From positions 22,857-86,856 of the forward strand of contig CAMAZP010000011.1 in NCBI GenBank assembly GCA_945863605.1: a DNA stretch of 64,000 nucleotides. Reading direction: 5' to 3'. Position 1 is the stretch's first letter; the number at the start of each line of letters is the position of its first letter. Under the pieces are notes generated by a model. The model searched no databases and was not told the origin of the DNA. It was given only the letters and a program-made list of their open reading frames with translations. The stretch comes from Chitinophaga pinensis. Its GTDB lineage: Bacteria; Bacteroidota; Bacteroidia; Flavobacteriales_D; Crocinitomicaceae. The position numbers and the translations under genes are program-made. Positions 26,777 through 34,978 of this stretch are shown in pieces.

Positions 26777-27496
26777 TTATCCTTCACTAGCAGAACTAAT
26801 GTTTTCCTCAGCAATTAAAGAATCTCCTTTCATACGTATTAACAACTGAATTAAAGCAACTACATCTTTCTCACAGTATTGACGAATACGATTTAAGTTT
26901 TTCTCCTCATAATAAACTCTAGCAACATCAGCCCCTGAAATGTCATCTTTTGGAGTTGGAATATTAAATACATGGCATAATAACGCAAGAGAGGTAAAAG
27001 CTTTATAATCACCAAATTTCCATAATTCAAGTGTATCTAAGTGATTGATTTCCCATGGTTTTTTTCCAGCTATGTCCAATGTATTAGGCAAAGAGATACC
27101 ATTTATCAGCATTCGACGACAGATATAAGGAATATCAAATTCTTTAGAATTATGTCCACAAAGTACATAATCACGTTCGTCTAATATTTTTTTAAATTGT
27201 AACAAAAGTGTTTCCTCATCATCGTGAGCAAAAGATTTTAAACGAATTTTTCGAGCTCCTAAACTATCTTTTGTTACCAATCCGATTGAAATACAAATTA
27301 TTTTTCCAAATTCTGAGAGAATACCACCTCGCTCATTATAAAGTGACTCGAAGGATTTTTCTTCGTTTTGTGAAAAGCGTGTTTTTTGATTAAATAATTC
27401 TTTTGTTTTTTCGTCTAAGTCTTGATAAACATAGGTTTGTGGAACGGTTTCAATATCCAAAAAAAGCACACGTTCAAGTTTAATATCTTTTAGCAT
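26777..27496 (-). CDS. 3'-5' exonuclease, PolB-type DEDDy family
   Basis: 239 residues. The DEDD catalytic residues appear in three motifs: Exo I VLFLDIETVP (D, E), Exo II LCGHNSKEFDIPYICRR (D) and Exo III IRQYCEKDVVALIQLL (Y...D). This matches the stand-alone exonuclease family related to the proofreading domain of family B DNA polymerases. Probable role in DNA repair or nucleic-acid trimming in the cytosol; the substrate is unknown. Monocistronic as far as spacing shows (84 bp to the next minus-strand gene). Confidence 0.88.
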   Translation of the reverse strand: MLKDIKLERVLFLDIETVPQTYVYQDLDEKTKELFNQKTRFSQNEEKSFESLYNERGGILSEFGKIICISIGLVTKDSLGARKIRLKSFAHDDEETLLLQFKKILDERDYVLCGHNSKEFDIPYICRRMLINGISLPNTLDIAGKKPWEINHLDTLELWKFGDYKAFTSLALLCHVFNIPTPKDDISGADVARVYYEEKNLNRIRQYCEKDVVALIQLLIRMKGDSLIAEENISSASEG

Positions 27497-27580
27497 AGTT
27501 TAAATTTTAATTTGAATTTAAGGAAAACTATTGCAATTTCAATACAAAACCATATTTTTTTTTAATTAATAAAAAGCTGA

Positions 27581-29101
27581 CTACTTTGGGATAACCAAAA
27601 CTTGTCCAATACTTATTCGGTCACTTCTCAAGCGATTTGCTTTCATAATTTTGGAAACAGATGTTCTATTTCTCTCCGCAATTTGAGAAAGCGTATCTCC
27701 TTTTTTGACAACATATTTTTTTAAAGCTGGCTTTGGAACCACTTTCGGAGGTTTAACTTTTATCACTTTCGGAGGAATGGAATCAGCCACAGTTGTCGCA
27801 GAATCTAAAACGATATTCGTTGGATTTGGAATCACAACAGCTGGAGAATAATCTGTGTAAAGCTTTCCAGGAATTGTATAATCTGTAACAGTTACTTGAT
27901 CCCTATACAAACACAAGGTGTTTTCAAATGATTCAAATAACAATTGTCCTTTCACTTGATAGCCTTTTTTTGTCAGGTGAATGCAGTCGTTTTGTGCATA
28001 GCCTTCAGCATTCCAAGTTTTGATTGTTTTTGTTCCTCCTGCCAAATCAAACCAGTTCCAAAAAAGACAATTTTGTTTACGCGCAATTGAATCCATCAAA
28101 TCTCTAAATGCAAAACAAGCAGTTACAGGTTTTCCTTTGTAGAACAAATCTTGCGTAGTGGTAAGAATGATAATAATATCTGGATTGATAGCTCTGAATT
28201 TGTTAATCGATTTAATGATTTGTTTTTCAAGATTTGCATCAATTTTATTTGTGGAAAGTATATCGTTCGTCCCAAAATCTAAAATTACCATATCTGGTTT
28301 CAAAACAGTTGCCTGATCGGGCATTTTATCTAATAATAAAACGGAACGAAATGCAGCAGCACCAACACCTGTAGAGTGATAAACAACTCCAGAATTCTCT
28401 TCATTTTCAACAGAAAGCCCATAAAAACGGAAGCGCTTCGCATTTGGCTTTGGTTTAACTACCAATCGAATTGCTTGAATTCCTTCTTTGTATTTAAATG
28501 ATAAACCATAAGGCTGTACTTGTAATTGATGCTCATTTGCATTTACCAACACACTATCAAAATAGACATCCAAATCATACGAAATTGAGTCGTTTTCAAA
28601 AAATAAATAGACATCGTGGTTTTCTGGTGTAATTACATTTTTTAGTTTGAAATTTAATTCAGCAAACGCCTCATTTGTTTCCACTGTCATTCCACAAACA
28701 CCGAGTGGGAGCGATGTATTTCGCGCCTGAAAACTTTTGGCATATTTCCAAGTTCCTTTTTTAGAAGAGGAATAATTTACGGAAGAATACGTATTTGCTG
28801 CAGAATAATTGAACATTAAACCTCTTCCTCCCGAACCGTATTTTTTATGAAAGTTGGCTCTAGCAATTGTTGTAGGATTTTCAGCTTGAATGTGGCTACC
28901 TCCATAATGTAAAATCACCAATTTATCCTTGTCAACATTTTCAAAATGCGTTGCAAATTTCTTTAATTGATCGTTGTTATAAAATTGTAAATAAGCGTAA
29001 TTTAAGTCGATATTTAAGGCAGGAGGATAAGTTATTTCTTGACCAAAAAATAAAGGACTAGAAATTAAGAATAGGAAGCCAAGAAATTGTTTAATTTTCA
29101 A
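27581..29101 (-). CDS. secreted SGNH hydrolase with C-terminal LysM
   Basis: 506 residues. Signal peptide about 1-20 (IKQFLGFLFLISSPLFFG). An SGNH/GDSL fold is shown by LHYGGSHIQAE (Ser block), VILDFGTNDIL (GxND) and DCIHLTKKGYQVKG (DxxH). A Pro/Lys-rich linker leads to a LysM domain at about 457-503 (YVVKKGDTLSQIAERNRTSV ... GQVLVIP). LysM normally binds GlcNAc-containing glycans such as peptidoglycan, so the enzyme likely adds or removes acyl groups on a cell-wall or related glycan. The start is TTG at 29101, 1 bp after the DHHW gene stop; the signal peptide begins right there. It is the third gene of an O-acetylation cassette with 29103-30431 and 30431-31828. Confidence 0.85.
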   Translation of the reverse strand: MKIKQFLGFLFLISSPLFFGQEITYPPALNIDLNYAYLQFYNNDQLKKFATHFENVDKDKLVILHYGGSHIQAENPTTIARANFHKKYGSGGRGLMFNYSAANTYSSVNYSSSKKGTWKYAKSFQARNTSLPLGVCGMTVETNEAFAELNFKLKNVITPENHDVYLFFENDSISYDLDVYFDSVLVNANEHQLQVQPYGLSFKYKEGIQAIRLVVKPKPNAKRFRFYGLSVENEENSGVVYHSTGVGAAAFRSVLLLDKMPDQATVLKPDMVILDFGTNDILSTNKIDANLEKQIIKSINKFRAINPDIIIILTTTQDLFYKGKPVTACFAFRDLMDSIARKQNCLFWNWFDLAGGTKTIKTWNAEGYAQNDCIHLTKKGYQVKGQLLFESFENTLCLYRDQVTVTDYTIPGKLYTDYSPAVVIPNPTNIVLDSATTVADSIPPKVIKVKPPKVVPKPALKKYVVKKGDTLSQIAERNRTSVSKIMKANRLRSDRISIGQVLVIPK

Positions 29102-29102
29102 T

Positions 29103-30431
29103 TTATTTCAATGTATCTTCAACAACAGGATTCGCTGGTTTTAAGGTATCAACAACAACTTTTTTTGGTGGAATATATTCCCCGTTTTGTTTTCCAAGTC
29201 GTCGCATCATATTGATTGTTCTATCGCTCATTGCTGCATACATTCCCACAGCAAAAATCATGTCATTAATTCCATTTTTACGAATGATGTCTAATAAATT
29301 TTGTTTTGAGTAACGGAAATCAACCACCCAAATCTCTTCGTAGTGACTGATTAAGAAGGGAGTAAATGCATTACCCATTGAATTTTTGATGACAACCGCT
29401 TTTTTACCATTTTTTGTTGTAGTATTAATTTTCATTAATGGAACATCTCCTCCTAAGAAAGTAGAATAAGTGTTCCCTCCAGAACTTGAATGATAGAATA
29501 CTTTAGATTTTCTAGGATTATTGAAACCATATTCTCCATAATATTCAGCAGTTGAAGCCACTTTAGGAACATAATATTCCATTGTATCTGGATTTGCACC
29601 AACAGTAGGGTCTAAGGTTTTTTGATACAATGAACCCAAGAAATTGTATTTCACTTTTTTATCCATCTCTTCTAATGGAACTGGTTCTTTGCCAGCTGCT
29701 TTACAGAATGCCACATAAGCATAATAAGCTCCTAATGGTTTCCAATGGTGATCTGTTTTAAAGAAAAGTCGTTGGTCTTTGTGTTTGTCCAGTTCATCAA
29801 AAACATCGCAGAAATAAGCATCTTTTGAAAGACTTGAACCTATTGCTGCAAGTGTTCGTTTGTTTTGACCGTAATAATGAGCGTATTTTTTAACAGGCAT
29901 AAAAGCAGAAGACAAAGGTGCAACCGCAGAAAATACACGCACCTCCCCTTTTAAATCTTCAGCGTATTCATTTACCATTTTACTAAAATGCTTTGACATC
30001 GAAACATTTCCTCCACCCATTGGATAAACACAGCCATCGATGATAATCAAAGTTCCGTTGTAGCTTAAATCAAAATCATCTAAAAGATTAAGTTTTCCTC
30101 GCGTGGTATCTCCTTGTTGAGATTGCTGAAGTTTATTATTATTTTTTGGCACAAAAAGAACTTCCTTATTTTTCAAACGAAATCCCTTATAGGTTTTGGC
30201 AATTACAGCCATTTTGATAAATTCTTGGCGAAAAGGAAAATTATCATCAACGAAATTATCAACACTATCCGCCCATTTACCTTTTACATAACTTTCAAAT
30301 GTTAGTTCTGGAAAGGAAGCTAATTTTCTTTTTTCATCCTGCGATACTTTTTGTTTTGGTAAATAGAAATACAAAACTGGAGCAATTGTGATGCTAATTA
30401 GAAATAGAATTGTATTTAATTTATTAATCAT
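29103..30431 (-). CDS. DHHW/AlgJ-like periplasmic acetyltransferase partner
   Basis: 442 residues with one N-terminal membrane anchor (about 5-23: LNTILFLISITIAPVLYFYL). The motif FFKTDHHWKPLGAYYAYVAFC near residue 220 contains the DHHW signature of AlgX/AlgJ-type SGNH acetyltransferases, and KNSMGNAFTPFLISHYEEIWVVDFRY is the segment that carries the conserved Ser. By analogy with AlgI-AlgJ, it would receive acetyl groups passed across the membrane by the MBOAT protein and place them on an extracytoplasmic glycan. Its ATG overlaps the MBOAT stop by one base (TAATG), which indicates translational coupling. Confidence 0.85.
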   Translation of the reverse strand: MINKLNTILFLISITIAPVLYFYLPKQKVSQDEKRKLASFPELTFESYVKGKWADSVDNFVDDNFPFRQEFIKMAVIAKTYKGFRLKNKEVLFVPKNNNKLQQSQQGDTTRGKLNLLDDFDLSYNGTLIIIDGCVYPMGGGNVSMSKHFSKMVNEYAEDLKGEVRVFSAVAPLSSAFMPVKKYAHYYGQNKRTLAAIGSSLSKDAYFCDVFDELDKHKDQRLFFKTDHHWKPLGAYYAYVAFCKAAGKEPVPLEEMDKKVKYNFLGSLYQKTLDPTVGANPDTMEYYVPKVASTAEYYGEYGFNNPRKSKVFYHSSSGGNTYSTFLGGDVPLMKINTTTKNGKKAVVIKNSMGNAFTPFLISHYEEIWVVDFRYSKQNLLDIIRKNGINDMIFAVGMYAAMSDRTINMMRRLGKQNGEYIPPKKVVVDTLKPANPVVEDTLK

Positions 30432-31828
30432 TAAAATCTAAAGTATAAGAAAGGATTATAAGTTGAATTGACTAGTAACATAGTTGCTAAAAACAGTAAC
30501 GCGATGTTTACAACTGGTTTAACTACATTAAAGGTAGCTGTTGCATTAATTCTTATTTTAGACTCTGGTTTGAAAACTTCATCCCACGGAATACAGAAAA
30601 TAATCACCAATATAAACCAAAAAACGTGTTCTAAGGCATCTGTCATAAAGCTTTCCCGAACTGGATTTTTGGAGTAAAATAGATTAACTACAAAGATTTT
30701 TAGCTTTTCAAAATCAAGGAAGTAGAAAATTGCGCGAGAAAAAATAATCAAGATTAAAGTGTATGTATGGCGAAGAATACGAGGTGTTTTTTTCAATACT
30801 TTATCAAGCAGTTTTTCAATTATCATAAAGCAACCGAAATAGAAACCCCAAAGCACAAAATTCCAACTTGCACCGTGCCAAAAACCAGTCAACAACCATA
30901 CAATCATAATGTTTCGCAACTGATTAGAGCGATTTCCACCTAAGGGAATATAAACGTAATCTCTAAAGAATTTACCTAATGAAATATGCCATCTGCGATA
31001 AAAGTCTCCTACAGATTGAGCGGCGTAAGGATGTCTGAAGTTTTCGTCGTATTCAAAACCAAATAGCTTTCCTAAACCAATGGCCATATCCGAATAACCA
31101 CTGAAATCAAAGTATAATTGAATAGAAAACATAGTGATTCCAAACCAAGCTTCGTAGGAAGATAAATCGTTGAAACCAACTTCTAAATATTTGTTTACCA
31201 ATTCTCCTGCAACATTTGCAATCACCACTTTTTTGAATAATCCCAAGCAAAAGCGAGTAACACCATCGCTCATTTGTGCCCAATTCAATTTTCTGTTTTC
31301 AATTTGTTCAGCAATAGTTTGATACCTTACAATCGGACCGGCAACTAACTGATGAAACAAACTAACGAACATAAGGAAGTTCAATGGATTTTTTTGTGCT
31401 TTAACATCTCCTCGATAAACGTCAACAGCGTAAGATATCGTTTGGAAAGTATAAAAAGAAATACCAATTGGTAGTGAATTCATTGGTCGGTCGAAGGGCA
31501 AATCTCCAAAAACAGCTTGAAGATTATCCCAAATAAAACCACCATATTTGTAAGCAATAAGTAAACCTAAATTCCCAGCAATAGAGAGTCCCACAAAGAA
31601 TTTTGCACCAAATTTACCGTGCCATTTTTCAATAAAAATACCATTGAAATAATCAAAAAAAGCACTAAACAACATTAAGAAAATCCACATGGGTTCTCCC
31701 CAAGCATAGAAAATCAACGAAAAGATGGTTAACGTTAAATTCCTAAATATGATGTTTTTCGTGATTGAGTGAAAAAGTACACTTAAAGGTAAAAACAAGT
31801 AAATAAAAGTTAGACTTGAGAAAACCAT
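30431..31828 (-). CDS. MBOAT-family O-acyltransferase (AlgI/DltB/PatA-like)
   Basis: 465 residues, about ten to eleven membrane segments. The region YSDMAIGLGKLFGFEYDENFRHPYAAQSVGDFYRRWHISLGKFFRDYVYIPLGG and the following LTGFWHGASWNFVLWGFYFG, with the essential His of the WHG motif, identify AlgI-type MBOAT proteins. It moves acetyl groups from a cytosolic donor through the inner membrane to a periplasmic partner, here most likely the DHHW protein encoded next. The start of the cassette; a near-consensus box TATTTTCG lies about 30 bp upstream on the minus strand. Confidence 0.92.
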   Translation of the reverse strand: MVFSSLTFIYLFLPLSVLFHSITKNIIFRNLTLTIFSLIFYAWGEPMWIFLMLFSAFFDYFNGIFIEKWHGKFGAKFFVGLSIAGNLGLLIAYKYGGFIWDNLQAVFGDLPFDRPMNSLPIGISFYTFQTISYAVDVYRGDVKAQKNPLNFLMFVSLFHQLVAGPIVRYQTIAEQIENRKLNWAQMSDGVTRFCLGLFKKVVIANVAGELVNKYLEVGFNDLSSYEAWFGITMFSIQLYFDFSGYSDMAIGLGKLFGFEYDENFRHPYAAQSVGDFYRRWHISLGKFFRDYVYIPLGGNRSNQLRNIMIVWLLTGFWHGASWNFVLWGFYFGCFMIIEKLLDKVLKKTPRILRHTYTLILIIFSRAIFYFLDFEKLKIFVVNLFYSKNPVRESFMTDALEHVFWFILVIIFCIPWDEVFKPESKIRINATATFNVVKPVVNIALLFLATMLLVNSTYNPFLYFRF

Positions 31829-31945
31829 AGAAAAATGTATACTTTTTAATTAATGAGTGCGAAAATAAGTAGTATTAATGAAATTTAAGACAAATGTTGT
31901 TATTTCATTAATTTTTTTCATTTTTTGAGAATAAAATAATTTTTT

Positions 31946-33004
31946 TTAGTCAATTTCCGAAAAATAATTCTTCATTTGATTTGGCCAAAGTTCCTTTGTT
32001 TTTAGTAATTCTTCCAAGTAGATTATGGGTAGTTGAGCAACATTTGCCCAAACTAATTTATTGAACTGATTATCGGGGTGTTGCTCCCTTCGGTTTGTCA
32101 TTGGTGAAAGTTCAACACAAACTGCTAACATATCTAATTTTACTCGAATATAATTTTCCAAACCGCAACCATAATTGATTGGATTATAAGACAAATTCAT
32201 CATTTTTAATCCTGTCTTTTGAGCTACTTTTCCGCTAATTAAACTATCCACATTATTGAATTTATCATATGTATCGCAATCTCCCCAGAAAAGTACATTT
32301 CCTTTTGTATGAAATGAAAGCGTCAGAATTGGATTTAGTTTATTTACAAAATTTTGAAGCACAATAGTTTCTTTAGCTTCGGCAGGAAAACAACCTTTGT
32401 ATCCCTCAGATGCAGGTACTTCTTGCGAAATAGCTGTGCATTTATACAAGTGATTACCATCATCGAAATTACTGTTTAAGTCAACACCAAGTCCATTTGC
32501 TTTCCATGCACTGAAACTATCTATTCGTTTAATTTTCATGATACTATCTTTAAATTTTTCGATTCCAACCCAATCTTCATGTGCTATTTTCAAGCCATCA
32601 GGATTGACAACTGGTGAAATATAAAAATCAAAAAATTCCAAATATTTTGAGGCTTTATCATAAGTATTGTTTAAGCCAACAACTGAAAGTAAAAATAGAT
32701 TAGCAAACTTCATTAACATTTTAGAGCTGTAATCCTCGCGTGCATGAATGTTTCCAACTAACCAAATCGGGTATTTTTTATGTTTACTTTCGGAATGTAT
32801 TTTTAAGGTTAAAATCGGCAAGCTAAATTCAGAAAACCCAATAGTATCAAGTTTAACAAAAGGTTGAAATTCTTTGTTAATCTTATACAAATCATCATTT
32901 ATTGCATTGTTTGTATATTTCAAATTGTCCTCTACATAATAGCCCATCTGAGCAAACACACTCAAATTCAACAACAAAAAATAGATCGAAAATCGAAAAT
33001 TCAT
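31946..33004 (-). CDS. secreted M14-family zinc carboxypeptidase
   Basis: 352 residues, signal peptide about 1-18 (ends LNLSVFA). Zinc ligands and catalytic residues of the M14 family are visible: WLVGNIHAREDYSSKM (HxxE), VVNPDGLK, LTLSFHTKGNVLFW (third ligand His) and AVCVELSPMTNRREQHPDNQF (catalytic Glu region). The usual NPDG segment followed by DLNSNFDDG matches bacterial members that trim peptides or gamma-D-glutamyl bonds in the periplasm. Its relation to the acetylation cassette 117 bp downstream is unclear. Confidence 0.87.
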   Translation of the reverse strand: MNFRFSIYFLLLNLSVFAQMGYYVEDNLKYTNNAINDDLYKINKEFQPFVKLDTIGFSEFSLPILTLKIHSESKHKKYPIWLVGNIHAREDYSSKMLMKFANLFLLSVVGLNNTYDKASKYLEFFDFYISPVVNPDGLKIAHEDWVGIEKFKDSIMKIKRIDSFSAWKANGLGVDLNSNFDDGNHLYKCTAISQEVPASEGYKGCFPAEAKETIVLQNFVNKLNPILTLSFHTKGNVLFWGDCDTYDKFNNVDSLISGKVAQKTGLKMMNLSYNPINYGCGLENYIRVKLDMLAVCVELSPMTNRREQHPDNQFNKLVWANVAQLPIIYLEELLKTKELWPNQMKNYFSEID

Positions 33005-33083
33005 AAAATTAGAACTGTATTTTAGTAAAAGATTACATTAATTTTAAATCTAAAATTAATACCTTCGACAAATATACAATCCT

Positions 33084-34037
33084 ATGTCAGAAAAAGCAGC
33101 CCTATGTTCCCTTTTGAATATCGAATATCCAGTTATCATAGCACCGATGTTTTTAGTTTCAAATGAAAAAATGATTATTGAAGGTATTAAATCTGGAATT
33201 ACAGGAGCTATACCTGCACTAAATTACAGAACAACGGAAGAACTTAGAAAAGCCATACGTTTAATCAAAACAGAAGTACAAGGACCATTTGGAATAAACT
33301 TAATTGTCAATCAATCAAACTTTTTATACAAGGAACAACTACAAGTTTGTTGCGAAGAAAAAATTGATTTCTTTATCACTTCATTAGGTTCACCAGAAGA
33401 AACAATAAAAAAAGCACATAAATACGGAGTTAAAGTTTTTTGTGATGTAACTGATGTAAAATACGCTTTAAAAGTAGAAGCTTTAGGGGCGGATGCTGTA
33501 ATCGCTGTTTGTAAAGAAGCAGGCGGGCACGCTGGAAACATTTCTTACAAGGAATTAATTCCAGAATTGAAAAAAGTGTGTAAAATCCCAGTGCTTTCTG
33601 CTGGAGGAATCGGAACAGGACAAGGAATTAAACAAATGTTAGAGTTAGGTGCAGATGGTGTTTCAATGGGAAGTATTTTCATAGCTACGGAAGAAGCACC
33701 CGTTTCTCAAGAATACAAAGATGCTTGCGTGCAATATGGTGCTAAAGACATTGTTAAAACTACCAAGTTATCCGGCACTCCATGCACTGTAATTAATACT
33801 CCCTATGTTAAACAAATTGGAACTAAGCAAAATTGGTTGGAGCGTATATTAAATAAAAATAAACGTTTAAAAAAATGGTTTAAAGCATTGACTTTCATGC
33901 GTGGAATGAAAAGTTTGCAAAACGCGGCTTTCAGCTCAACCTATAAAACTGTCTGGTGTGCTGGCCCTTCAATTGAACACGTTACAAAAATACGTTCAGT
34001 AAGAGAAGTTGTTGAGGATTTAAAAAGAGACCTATAG
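33084..34037 (+). CDS. FMN-dependent nitronate monooxygenase / FabK-like flavoprotein
   Basis: 317 residues, TIM-barrel flavoprotein of the 2-nitropropane dioxygenase/enoyl-ACP reductase II superfamily. The FMN-phosphate motifs KEAGGHAGN and LSAGGIGTGQGIKQMLELGADGVSMGSIFI are typical, as is the start LLNIEYPVIIAPMFLVSN. The common family names are nitronate monooxygenase (detoxifies nitronates) and FabK (enoyl-ACP reductase); the sequence does not separate them by eye. A near-consensus -7 TACCTTCG lies at 33060-33067. Divergent from the M14 gene. Confidence 0.87.
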   Translation: MSEKAALCSLLNIEYPVIIAPMFLVSNEKMIIEGIKSGITGAIPALNYRTTEELRKAIRLIKTEVQGPFGINLIVNQSNFLYKEQLQVCCEEKIDFFITSLGSPEETIKKAHKYGVKVFCDVTDVKYALKVEALGADAVIAVCKEAGGHAGNISYKELIPELKKVCKIPVLSAGGIGTGQGIKQMLELGADGVSMGSIFIATEEAPVSQEYKDACVQYGAKDIVKTTKLSGTPCTVINTPYVKQIGTKQNWLERILNKNKRLKKWFKALTFMRGMKSLQNAAFSSTYKTVWCAGPSIEHVTKIRSVREVVEDLKRDL

Positions 34038-34053
34038 TAAATTAAAATTTCTA

Positions 34054-34088
34054 TTGATAAATGTTTTTTAATTTTTAAACTATATTTG
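34054..34088 (+). promoter_or_regulatory. promoter of the biotin carrier gene
   Basis: TTG at 34054-34056 and TATATTTG at 34081-34088, 24 bp apart. The -7 box ends 4 nt before the ATG at 34093. Confidence 0.55.
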
Positions 34089-34092
34089 TCCT

Positions 34093-34563
34093 ATGCAGTC
34101 AGATTCACGTTGGTTATTAGATGGTCAGGTAGTAGACTCAAGCGATGGTGCTTTTGTAAAATGGTATGACCACACTTATTTTTTGTTGCTTCACAAAGGC
34201 AAAAAATTTCATGGTGAAATCGTAAAAGATGATACTGAAAATAATCAAATGACTATTAAAATCAATCACCGTGTTTTTCAGGTTAAGAAACGAGGCGAAT
34301 TAGACGAATTGATAGCTTCTTTAGGATTAGACGTTCCTAAAATCAAAAAACTTAAAGAATTATCTGCTCCAATGCCAGGAAGAGTATTAAAAATTTTCGT
34401 TAGAGAAGGAGATGAAATTCAAATTGGAGATAACGTTCTTTCACTCGAAGCAATGAAAATGGAAAACATTCTTAAAGCTGAAGGAATCGGAACGGTAAGC
34501 AAAATCTGCATTGCAGAAGGAGATGTGGTAGATAAAGGAGCTGTGCTGATTGAATTTGAATAA
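34093..34563 (+). CDS. biotin/lipoyl attachment protein (carboxylase carrier subunit)
   Basis: 156 residues. The C-terminal half (about 85-156) is a biotinyl domain: LSAPMPGRVLKIFVREGDEI, then LSLEAMKMENIL with the biotinylated Lys at residue 122 in the canonical MKM context, then GTVSKICIAEGDVVDKGAVLIEFE. The N-terminal half resembles the region preceding the carrier domain in acyl-CoA carboxylase alpha subunits. It would carry CO2 between biotin carboxylase and carboxyltransferase of an acyl-CoA, propionyl-CoA or pyruvate-type carboxylase. No partner subunit lies in the window. It has its own promoter and a structured region follows. Confidence 0.87.
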   Translation: MQSDSRWLLDGQVVDSSDGAFVKWYDHTYFLLLHKGKKFHGEIVKDDTENNQMTIKINHRVFQVKKRGELDELIASLGLDVPKIKKLKELSAPMPGRVLKIFVREGDEIQIGDNVLSLEAMKMENILKAEGIGTVSKICIAEGDVVDKGAVLIEFE

Positions 34564-34573
34564 TTTATTTGCC

Positions 34574-34597
34574 ATTCTTTTGCTTGATCAAAAGAAT
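34574..34597 (+). repeat. short hairpin after the biotin carrier gene
   Basis: ATTCTTTTG (34574-34582) and CAAAAGAAT (34589-34597) form a perfect 9-bp stem with a 6-nt loop, 10 bp after the stop codon. There is no T tract, so it is not a standard terminator. A similar GATCAAAAGAA-containing sequence seems familiar to me from intergenic regions of other Bacteroidota, but I cannot verify that here. Confidence 0.55.
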
Positions 34598-34607
34598 CAA
34601 AAATCAA

Positions 34608-34773
34608 GGCTTTGAATTTCTATTTGTTCGCAAATTATTGTTATAAATAGTTACAACTCGTAGCGAACAATTTTAACTCCTTTCTGAAACTGAAATTTTT
34701 TGAAAATGTTCTTACAGAAATTTTAAAAATTAACAGTTTCAGTGCAGTAGCTAAAACCTAGAAATTCAAGGCC
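34608..34773. repeat. 166-bp structured element with 15-bp complementary ends
   Basis: The ends GGCTTTGAATTTCTA (34608-34622) and TAGAAATTCAAGGCC (34759-34773) pair over 15 bp with one G-T pair. Inside are stem B, TTGTTCGC (34624-34631) with GCGAACAA (34663-34670), and stem C, CTGAAACTG (34684-34692) with CAGTTTCAG (34734-34742), extended by AATTTTT (34694-34700) with AAAAATT (34725-34731). Together they make a three-way junction on either strand. It could be a structured RNA upstream of ppk1, a 3' element of the carrier gene, or a small non-coding mobile element with terminal inverted repeats; no target-site duplication is obvious. Confidence 0.7.
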
Positions 34774-34978
34774 GAATTAGATTCGCTTTTATTTATCAAT
34801 TAGATTTTGACTCAAGTAATATTTCTTTTTAGATTTAAATTGAATTTTTTTATGTCTTTAATTTTTTGATTTTATTGGTTCTATTTTTCCTGTTTTAATG
34901 TTATGAACACAATCTATTTCTTAAAATTTATTAAGCTTTTTCTAAATTTTTAATCTACTTTTTGGCATCTTTGCGAAG

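Larger units (their letters stand above)
34564..34978 (+). other. 415-bp intergenic region with structured element
   Basis: No plausible coding frame. It holds a 9-bp hairpin (34574-34597), a 166-bp element with complementary ends and two internal stems (34608-34773), a small CGAAT/ATTCG hairpin at 34773-34785 followed by a T-rich stretch, then about 190 bp of AT-rich sequence leading to a ppk1 promoter-like CATCTTTG box at 34966-34973, 5 nt before the ATG. Confidence 0.8.

Noticed and set aside
34608..34773. Known riboswitch class
   Set aside because: I could not match its stems to any riboswitch core I know; left as an unassigned structured element.
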